A stretch of 64,000 nucleotides of DNA from Pontiellaceae bacterium. Lineage in GTDB: Bacteria; Verrucomicrobiota; Kiritimatiellia; Kiritimatiellales; Pontiellaceae. Where the stretch lies: positions 1-64,000 of the forward strand of contig JAFGVP010000025.1 in the NCBI GenBank assembly GCA_016937945.1. The letters run 5' to 3'. The translations under genes were made by a program, and so were the position numbers. How positions within the stretch are numbered: position 1 is the first letter of the stretch; every line of letters begins with the position of its first letter. The notes below the pieces were generated by a model. That model ran no database searches, had not been told where the DNA came from, and worked only from the letters and a program-made list of their open reading frames with translations. This document shows, in pieces, positions 10,101 through 16,365 of this stretch.

Positions 10101-11770
10101 GGCGTCAGCACCATGTATTGCGAAAGGTCATAATTCCCGAAATCAAAGATGCGCTGGTTATCGCTACCGCCATCCCAATTGATCCACGCCGCAAAGGTAA
10201 ATGACGAGCTGTCGACAATGTCGCCCGGCAGCTGCAGATAACGGCAGCTGTCGCCCAGCTCGATGGCCTGTCCATGTTTACCCGCACTGAATACCGGGAT
10301 ATCGACGGCGATGGCGTTATTGCCGCAGCCGGAATCATCGCGACAGTCGTTTTCGAAATAGTAGCTGGCCACGCGACTACGGTTTTTCTTCATCTCCTGG
10401 GTATAGGCAATCGGCGCGACATGGTCTTTGTACATCTGCCCCATCGGCGTAATCCCGCCGTCATCGTAATGCGTCTGACGGGCCCATTCGACCCGGCTGT
10501 AAACCGCATAGCGCTCGATCCACGGCGTGCTGTCCATCATGTTGATCATCGCCTCGATCACGTTCTTGTTCTGTGCGGTCGTCGGATCGGGCGTGGTGGT
10601 CCAGTTGGCTCCGTTGTTGAATTCCGTCACCCAGATCGGACGCCCCGACATATCGTGAATGCTCTTCAGAAAACTGTACATGGCGCTGGCCGCACCGGCC
10701 GGATCGTCATTATTGGAATAACCCCGATAATAATGGACGGGCACATAATCCACCCGATAGCCGGCCGCATCCGCCTGGCTGATGAATGAACTGATCCACG
10801 AATATCCCGCATCCGTTACCGCCGGAGCGCCGACGCGCAGACCGGTTCCCAGCAGATCCGTCCAGGTGGCAACGGCAGTGGCCACATCGCCGTTGTTGAG
10901 GCTGGTGTAGGAATCCTCCACGGAATTGTTCGGTTCGTTATATCCCAGCAGCTGATTGATTCCGCGATACTGCCAATCCTGCCCAAGCCCCGGCCACCAG
11001 CGGGTCTGGCGAATTCCGACATATTCCCAGTCCAGCGTGGAACTTTTGTTGATGTCCCAGTTATAATGCCAATCGGCGTCCAGCGAAGTCGGAGCGACAT
11101 CGCACGATCCCTTCTTACTGGTCCAGCGCCACGGAAAAACGCGCACAAAATTGATCCGGTTATCCATCCAGTCCGGCAGCACGCCGATTTCAAGATCACC
11201 GTCAGCGGCCACATAGTTCCGGCTGCGCCCTGATCCGTCGGCATTCTGCGCAAACGTTGCCGTATAGCCGCGCTTGAGAACAAACGATCCAATTCGCGAC
11301 GCCATGGTTCCGAGCTGGCTGGTGCCGTACTGTGTGTAGGGACTGAGCTGCATGGACGCACCGCTGAAGTTTTCGCCGTCATAAACCGTCAGGGGCTTGA
11401 AACTGGATGGATATGGAATCACCACTGCGCCCGCGCCATACTGAACCACCTTGACGTTGCTGTTCAGCACGGCACTGCTTCCATTTACCTTGAACTGACC
11501 CAGCAGTGAAGAAACCGACGACGGAACGACGGCCGGAAAAAAGACCCATGAATCGACGGAGGTCATATTGATCGTACAGCCGGAAATCGGCGTACCGCTT
11601 CCGGTGATACGGAGTTCCGAGCGGCCGGACATCTCGATCGTTTCGCCTGAAAGCGTCGCAACCTCTTCAACCTGATTCGATATAACCGTCTGGGCCGAAG
11701 CCGCAAATGCTGAAAACAGGCCGGCAATGGATAGTGCCGCCCATGAACGTATTGTCCGGACCTTTGTCAT
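7103..11770 (-). CDS. Large secreted glycanase: GH128-like core, LamG, autotransporter-associated repeats
   Basis: A 1555-aa exported multi-domain protein. The start at 11770 (AAAGG upstream) gives a signal peptide ending near AASAQ; a TTG at 11803 is the alternative. After an N-terminal beta domain, residues about 200-430 match the glycosyl hydrolase catalytic core fold (GH128-like, Asl1-type): LLGYNEPNNS supplies a likely acid/base Glu279 and IWVTEFNNGANW a likely nucleophile Glu383. A LamG domain follows (about 460-620), then an Ig/cadherin-like domain, then passenger-associated repeats such as NTYSGTTTVSGGELVVNG that form beta-helix. A Ca-binding-like DSDADGDAVANAFEWLFGTDP stretch precedes a C-terminal domain common in Verrucomicrobia proteins. 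Likely an endo-acting beta-glucanase or related hydrolase held at the surface. The exact linkage is unknown because GH128-like cores vary. Confidence 0.82.
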   Translation of the reverse strand: MTKVRTIRSWAALSIAGLFSAFAASAQTVISNQVEEVATLSGETIEMSGRSELRITGSGTPISGCTINMTSVDSWVFFPAVVPSSVSSLLGQFKVNGSSAVLNSNVKVVQYGAGAVVIPYPSSFKPLTVYDGENFSGASMQLSPYTQYGTSQLGTMASRIGSFVLKRGYTATFAQNADGSGRSRNYVAADGDLEIGVLPDWMDNRINFVRVFPWRWTSKKGSCDVAPTSLDADWHYNWDINKSSTLDWEYVGIRQTRWWPGLGQDWQYRGINQLLGYNEPNNSVEDSYTSLNNGDVATAVATWTDLLGTGLRVGAPAVTDAGYSWISSFISQADAAGYRVDYVPVHYYRGYSNNDDPAGAASAMYSFLKSIHDMSGRPIWVTEFNNGANWTTTPDPTTAQNKNVIEAMINMMDSTPWIERYAVYSRVEWARQTHYDDGGITPMGQMYKDHVAPIAYTQEMKKNRSRVASYYFENDCRDDSGCGNNAIAVDIPVFSAGKHGQAIELGDSCRYLQLPGDIVDSSSFTFAAWINWDGGSDNQRIFDFGNYDLSQYMVLTPSTGGKLGFGLRNGGSTSWVTASSALPSGSWQHVAVTMSGTTAKLYLNGVQQASGTISVSALSGTGYNYLGKSQWSTDPLFSGRLDEVQIANYAMTQADIASMMNNTMQMQLSTNLVVATPAEQGVAYSGSVAGVASDPDAESITYVKIYGPAWLTIDTDGTLSGMPGYDVDGPQLFTVRALDSLGERRYFTLSIDLPYVLGDGTWTADSDGLWSDAVKWSGNLPANGAGYAADFSTINITANRTVALDSSHELGSLKFGDTSGSQSWTIADGGGVLTLDAGTAGSPSIVVGNTATIEASLSGSNGFSKSGAGTLVLAGASSLSGTVYIDTSLTSGSGGSVRAAYSSALANVDSVVIRNNNSGYSTLQLDGSMHGDVISPAAVELSGRNVSIAAIRNMAGENVLYGGVTIHSGGSYYILQSDAGTLELDGLLSSGATGTRTFTFQGTGDTRLSGIIGNGSADTVNVIKSGAGRLLLDNRNTYSGTTTVSGGELVVNGTAGAGAVSVGNSATLSGGGSVASLTAQSGSVVSIGDKGFPFGPDTSFSLVDDFNDYASGTDGASLAPVWIPGFPGGGADSSSTLIGADAGTGQALHYVYGGSGGQMNYASIGTIAAEGGTGTLFFQVRFAGTGSDTLFALGRSGAAAYSDLASLMRIPSDLIVEVHNSAYANTATSLSLDTLYNFWVVIDNSANTSSLYYSPGGAGQTPVLIQSGYVFRSTTAGDIDTFYLGSNSGSAGFVDNIYIDSTGANLSNPLNETQLVPKAGTLNVAGNFTLAAGATLEFDLSSPELYDRLDVGGQFAASGMLKVTFDPEQTEPDSGDRFELIHAGSASMDFSGVDLPELAFGLGWDTSEINSGVLSVKPDASYYGWAFGYAFASGTDAPDSDADGDAVANAFEWLFGTDPLVPDEDLLPKALMWTVPETTNNYLSFSATVRKETPGMMLLVPGAASIDLMNDLSSTNNVVMHILNDLGEFEEREWIYIVPVEDADAGFMGLRLMEK

Positions 11771-11827
11771 GTATAAGCCTTTGATGATATTCTTTCTGTT
11801 CAAACCAATTCCAACGGCCGCACCCCG

Positions 11828-14800
11828 CTAAGGAAGCGGATAGCGAATCCGGAAAAACGCGGAATCCTCCACCCCGCCAAAAGGAATGCTCCAGGACACA
11901 TTTGAGTTAGATCCCTCGACATCTGCCCAGTTGTTTCCCGGCAGATTAGCCGTCGACTGAAGGATCCATCCCTGATGGGTTTGGGGCCAGGAAACCGTTG
12001 CGCTTTCATTCGTCAAATCAACCGACAGATCCGCCGGAGTTGTGGCGACATTGCGCGCATAACCAATCCCGTCATACCAGCAGGAGCTGTTGTAACCGCC
12101 GTCTGCCTCATCATCCACATACACGGCGACATCGGTTCCGGAAACCGTTCCGAGTGATACCTGATAAAGGGTGCGATCACCGGAGGCGACGACCACGGAC
12201 GTGGAAAAATCAGCGGAACCGGCGGCCGCGACATCCGTACTGCTGACGTTGAAGAGCGGCACGGATGCCGCCGGATTTCCCGTCAGTGAGGCGCCGAACT
12301 TAAAGCCCTGCCCCGCCGCAACCCAGAAATAGGCATACACGGCATAGGTTCGATCCGGCAGACCGCTCACCAGCGTGCGAAGCTGCGGACAATCTTCCGT
12401 GCCTTCCCGATTGGATTCAAACCAGTTGTAGCTTGCTCCGTTTCCATACCCGGTTTCCTCCTCCCACTGGTCGTCGGCGGAAGAACTGATGTTGTACGGC
12501 GGACTGAAGGTGCTCCAATCCGAACCATTCCACTGCATCGTATTGCCTGCGGCGCCGGATGAGGCATCAACGTAGGTGATGTCGCCCAATCGAACCGTCG
12601 GAAGAGGCTGCAGGGTGAAGATCCACTCATTGGTCGGCATGCCGGGACCGGCAACAAGGCCTGCCGTGTGCACACCCAATGTCAGCGGCGTGGAAACCGC
12701 GGCACTGACGGTCGTGGTACTGCCGACTTTGGAGGACTCCGCCAGCGCAACAGAATTACCATCCAGAATCAGAACAACCTGATCCGGATCAACCGTAATA
12801 TCCCCGTCTTCGATAACCGCATTCAGAACCGGCGTCGCATCATAAATATCACCGGCCGGCGATGTCGAAAGAATATTCACATCCGGCTCATCCCGGGACA
12901 CCTGCAGCGTGACGGCACCGCCGGCGGAATATTCCGCCATTCCCAGACGCGCCCAGCCATTGTGATTGGAATATGCTTCGCTTCCGACGCTCACGTTGTC
13001 TGCGCCGTTGGCCGTAAAGGTTACCGCCGCCCCGCCCTGCGAAACAGAGACGCTATCGCCGTTCACCGCAATCATGCTGCCGGTCGCCCCGTCATTGGAG
13101 AGCACCGGCCAGACATAGCGCAGTGCGCCGGAATATCCGGTCAACTCGGTTGTCAGCGCCACGCCGGCGGGCGTAACGACATAATGTTCCGTGATAGCGG
13201 TCACATTCGGCAGGCTTCCGGAATACGTGACTTCAAACACCACCTGCGTGGTCGACTGCGAAACCGGCACAACATTGACATCGGTAATCTCGCTGCTGCT
13301 CATTTCTCCGAGCGTGCGCCAGGTGGTTCCATCGGAATCCAGCCAGGAAATCCCCACGCCGGTGGTGATCGGCGAAGGATCGGGCGAATTATAACCCGCA
13401 CTCGCCAGCAGGCTGTCGCTCGGCCCCAGCTGAGGGGAGACTCCTTTTTGGTGAATCCGGATCAGGCCGGTTGCGTCGTAGTGATGATCGGCGGAGGTAT
13501 CGAGTTCAACATAGGTTCCGCCCGCGTTGGCAAACACCTTGTTCAGTCCGGAAACCTGAAATACAAAACCGCCGGTATCGGCCGGCGCCGGCCCTTCGGC
13601 CACATCTTCGGACAGGGCTGCGTGCTCATAGGCAATGGCCAGCATCGCCATGGGCAGAATGTTATACTGCGAATGGTAGGAATAGCTTTCGTAGCCGTGC
13701 CGGCTCGCCGGGTCCACATGGTTTTTAACGATCTGCATCTCGCCGCTCGGACGAACCCAGCGCAGCATCGATGCCAGCGAAAGATGTGCCGCACGCTTAT
13801 AAGCCGCCGCCATGAGCAGATCGCCTTCATCCCGTGCCTTGCCGGCATAAATTTCGAAGGTCACGCACTGTTCGGCTTCGTTCCACTGATGATGCGCCGA
13901 ACGGCCGCCGGCCGGTAGCTCGCCCCACGGTGACTGCATGAACAGGCTGGTGATGGCGGCGCGGTCCATGGCTTCGGAAACCTCCGCCGTGTACGGCCCG
14001 TCATACCCCTGCGCAATGGCGTCCTCCCACCAGATGCGCGGAAAATGGTCATAAGCCATCGGCCCTTCCATGTAGAGCCCGTACGGCGATGTAAAGTGGC
14101 GTCCCTGCGCCCCCCAGCATACAGATACATAGGGATTATCGGACGAACGGATGCCCAGCAACTGGAGCAAGGCATCGCCGCACGAGGAGACCACCGTCCA
14201 GTTGAAACTGCCGGGCGCATAGTCATAGATGGCAAACGGATCATACCCCAGGTTCGCCGCCCACATTGCAGCCCGCGAGCTGCCTACCAGCGGGGAAAGC
14301 AGACGGTATGCATTGGCCAGCATGCCCGGATAAAAATCGTCATGGCCGTCGGCTGCGGCATTGATCGACAGACGATAGGACGCCCAGTCCATCGCCAAAG
14401 CCGCCGCCTCCAGCAGGTCGCTCCGGTCGGCATATACCACCAGTGCCGCGGCGGCATTCGCAAAGGCCGGCGTTGAATACTGGGTTTCAGATCCTCGATA
14501 AGGATCAATGATTGCACCGCTGCTGTTCTGCTTTGTCTTCCAGAAATCGATCTCGCCGGCGATGAGTGTAAGATAATCGTTACGCGTCAGACCGGTATCC
14601 GAAAAATCGGCGGCGCCGGACCCGTTAAATCCATTCAGCAGATTGGTCGTGGGATTTTCCGCAAAAACCGAGGCATCCCATTCGCTCACAAAAGTGCTCT
14701 CAACCGTCGGAGAAACATCATCGGTTGTGGCTTCAAGCGTCAGGGCATTCACCACCCAGTTGTTGATCGACGAAGTAAACGAGACATCGAGCGTGCCGGA

Positions 14801-15229
14801 GGCATCCGCATTCACGGAAGCCGTCAGCTCCGCATATTCCGATGATCCGGGCGTCAACGTGGCCAATGCTCCCGCGGCCGTTCCGACGGTGGTAACATGG
14901 TTCCCGTAATCCGCGTCACCGGCAATGACCGTCAACCGGTATTTTCCGCCCGGTGTAAGACCGGAGATCCGGAAAACCGAACTGGCCGATATGGCGTAGA
15001 TAAAGTGCGTGCGCAGGTCGTCCGGCACACTGCGATCGCGCAGGTTGAGGCCGGCGGAAGAAACCCAGCCATAGCCCGTTCCCGCCGAATAGGTCGTTGT
15101 GCCCACGGCGGTATATCCCGATTCAGTCCCTGCCGCACCGAAATCAAATTGAACCGCTGCGTGTGCTACCCCGATAAGCAGCGAACAGGGCAAGGCCATC
15201 GTCAGAATTCGAAGAGTCGTAAATCTCAC
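11828..15229 (-). CDS. Secreted barrel-type protein, candidate polysaccharide lyase
   Basis: A 1133-aa exported protein whose catalytic family I cannot name. A GTG at 15229 is the best start: AGGAAA sits six bases before it and the signal peptide ends at AHAA. Residues about 20-165 form a beta-sandwich resembling carbohydrate-binding domains. Residues about 180-550 are helical and resemble (alpha/alpha)-barrel lyases and glucuronidases, with a conserved-looking aromatic/His cluster: YGLYMEGPMAYDHFPR, RSAHHQWNEAEQ and GYESYSYHSQYN. A beta-sandwich region follows, typical of barrel lyases. Residues about 885-1057 are the YVDA...WYDGIGYA module shared with two other proteins here, and the last ~70 residues are the common C-terminal tail. 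The next gene starts 57 bases downstream. Its neighbour being a GH105, which needs lyase products, supports a lyase role, but this is inference. Confidence 0.75.
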   Translation of the reverse strand: MRFTTLRILTMALPCSLLIGVAHAAVQFDFGAAGTESGYTAVGTTTYSAGTGYGWVSSAGLNLRDRSVPDDLRTHFIYAISASSVFRISGLTPGGKYRLTVIAGDADYGNHVTTVGTAAGALATLTPGSSEYAELTASVNADASGTLDVSFTSSINNWVVNALTLEATTDDVSPTVESTFVSEWDASVFAENPTTNLLNGFNGSGAADFSDTGLTRNDYLTLIAGEIDFWKTKQNSSGAIIDPYRGSETQYSTPAFANAAAALVVYADRSDLLEAAALAMDWASYRLSINAAADGHDDFYPGMLANAYRLLSPLVGSSRAAMWAANLGYDPFAIYDYAPGSFNWTVVSSCGDALLQLLGIRSSDNPYVSVCWGAQGRHFTSPYGLYMEGPMAYDHFPRIWWEDAIAQGYDGPYTAEVSEAMDRAAITSLFMQSPWGELPAGGRSAHHQWNEAEQCVTFEIYAGKARDEGDLLMAAAYKRAAHLSLASMLRWVRPSGEMQIVKNHVDPASRHGYESYSYHSQYNILPMAMLAIAYEHAALSEDVAEGPAPADTGGFVFQVSGLNKVFANAGGTYVELDTSADHHYDATGLIRIHQKGVSPQLGPSDSLLASAGYNSPDPSPITTGVGISWLDSDGTTWRTLGEMSSSEITDVNVVPVSQSTTQVVFEVTYSGSLPNVTAITEHYVVTPAGVALTTELTGYSGALRYVWPVLSNDGATGSMIAVNGDSVSVSQGGAAVTFTANGADNVSVGSEAYSNHNGWARLGMAEYSAGGAVTLQVSRDEPDVNILSTSPAGDIYDATPVLNAVIEDGDITVDPDQVVLILDGNSVALAESSKVGSTTTVSAAVSTPLTLGVHTAGLVAGPGMPTNEWIFTLQPLPTVRLGDITYVDASSGAAGNTMQWNGSDWSTFSPPYNISSSADDQWEEETGYGNGASYNWFESNREGTEDCPQLRTLVSGLPDRTYAVYAYFWVAAGQGFKFGASLTGNPAASVPLFNVSSTDVAAAGSADFSTSVVVASGDRTLYQVSLGTVSGTDVAVYVDDEADGGYNSSCWYDGIGYARNVATTPADLSVDLTNESATVSWPQTHQGWILQSTANLPGNNWADVEGSNSNVSWSIPFGGVEDSAFFRIRYPLP

Positions 15230-15262
15230 GTTTATTTCCTTTATAGCCGGGACGTGCGTCCC

Positions 15263-15294
15263 GAAAAAAAGCCCTGCAGTCGAGCCACAGGGCT
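15263..15294 (-). terminator. Rho-independent terminator after PEP-CTERM gene
   Basis: AGCCCTG (15270-15276) pairs with CAGGGCT (15288-15294). Read on the minus strand the stem is followed by a run of seven T. It lies between the PEP-CTERM gene and the 1133-aa gene. A second inverted repeat, CGGGAC...GTCCCG at 15248-15263, follows at once and would form the start of the next transcript's leader. Confidence 0.75.
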
Positions 15295-15349
15295 TCCATG
15301 AAAGCGATCCCGCTGCCGCAGATTCGCCATACATCAGACCGTTTCAGGT

Positions 15350-16300
15350 TTATTTCATGAAACGGCGGCGGGCCGCCAGCATCCCGACTCCGGCGACGCC
15401 GATCAGACCCAGCGTGGCCGGTTCCGGGATGACGCTGAGCGTACCGGTTCCCGTATCAAACGAATACTCGGCACTGCCGTTGTCCAGATACCAGGTTCCA
15501 TCGCCCTGATCTGCAAAACCGGCAACAGTGAATGTCGCACCGTAATAGGTCGAAGCCGCCGCTGTGGTAATGACGTCCCAGCTGTCGCCAATCGTCGTTC
15601 CGGCACCGGAAAGATCAAAGACAAAGTCTCCGTCATATGTCGTATGGAACTGAGCAGCTCCGGAAACACTGTTGTTTACACCGCTTGCCCCGATCACGAA
15701 GTTCAGGTTGGCATCATCGACCAATCCCAGGCGACCGTTATTCACGATATCCCCCGTGAAGGTATTGGCCGATGAATAGAGCCACAACTTACACAGGCTG
15801 TCCGAGTCCGGCGCATCAATCGTAATGATTCCGCTTCCGCTGATATCGGAATAGATATTCACCGGTCCCTGCTTGGCATAGAGCCGTGCTCCCCCAGAGG
15901 CAACCGTCATTGATCCGGCAAGATTGAAAATATCACCGGTGCCGTTCGCATGCGAAAGCAATCCACCATCCATGATCAGGTTGCCGACCGTAATGGTTCC
16001 CGCACTTCCGGTTCCCTTGAACATAAAGCCGTCGCCATACGCTGTTGTATTGTTAATGGTCAGGGAATCCCCCGCAAAGGTATAGCTGCCACCGTCCGCA
16101 GGAGTGCGCAGACGAGTACCATCACCTACCACATAGTCATTTCCAGCTACAGGAGCGGCAGCGCTATCCCATAAACCGGCCGAATTGAATGACGATGTTC
16201 CGAAACCGTCGATACCGGTCAGATTCACAGTATCCGCCGAACTCAATGCCGGAACAGCCAACACAGCCATCCCCGCAATCATGGCTTTATATCTTCTCAT
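15350..16300 (-). CDS. PEP-CTERM sorting domain protein
   Basis: A 316-aa exported protein ending in a PEP-CTERM sorting signal: IPEPATLGLIGVAG, a short hydrophobic helix, then ARRRFMK. Such tails are known to be processed by exosortase for delivery to the exopolysaccharide matrix or envelope; no exosortase gene is in this window. The ATG at 16300 has a strong AAAGGAGAA site. The mature part is beta-rich with autotransporter-like repeat features (NTFTGDIVNNGRLGLVDD). Its N-terminal ~260 residues are clearly related to the N-terminus of the 954-aa protein just upstream: both carry GTSSFNSAG, a GNDY segment, LRTPA, a DSLTI segment and FKG. One of the two probably arose by duplication with loss or gain of the tail. 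Followed by a good terminator. Confidence 0.88.
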   Translation of the reverse strand: MRRYKAMIAGMAVLAVPALSSADTVNLTGIDGFGTSSFNSAGLWDSAAAPVAGNDYVVGDGTRLRTPADGGSYTFAGDSLTINNTTAYGDGFMFKGTGSAGTITVGNLIMDGGLLSHANGTGDIFNLAGSMTVASGGARLYAKQGPVNIYSDISGSGIITIDAPDSDSLCKLWLYSSANTFTGDIVNNGRLGLVDDANLNFVIGASGVNNSVSGAAQFHTTYDGDFVFDLSGAGTTIGDSWDVITTAAASTYYGATFTVAGFADQGDGTWYLDNGSAEYSFDTGTGTLSVIPEPATLGLIGVAGVGMLAARRRFMK

Positions 16301-16316
16301 ATTTTCTCCTTTAAAT

Positions 16317-16341
16317 CCTCCGCCGCACTCTGCGGCGGAGG
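16317..16341 (-). other. Strong hairpin between two paralogous genes
   Basis: CCTCCGCCGCA (16317-16327) and TGCGGCGGAGG (16331-16341) form an 11-bp perfect stem with a 3-base loop. It lies after the stop of the 954-aa gene and ends about 6 bases before the ribosome site of the PEP-CTERM gene. There is no T run, so it is more likely an mRNA-stabilising or attenuating hairpin than a classical terminator. Confidence 0.6.
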
Positions 16342-16365
16342 TATATCCCCAACAATCCAGCCCGT

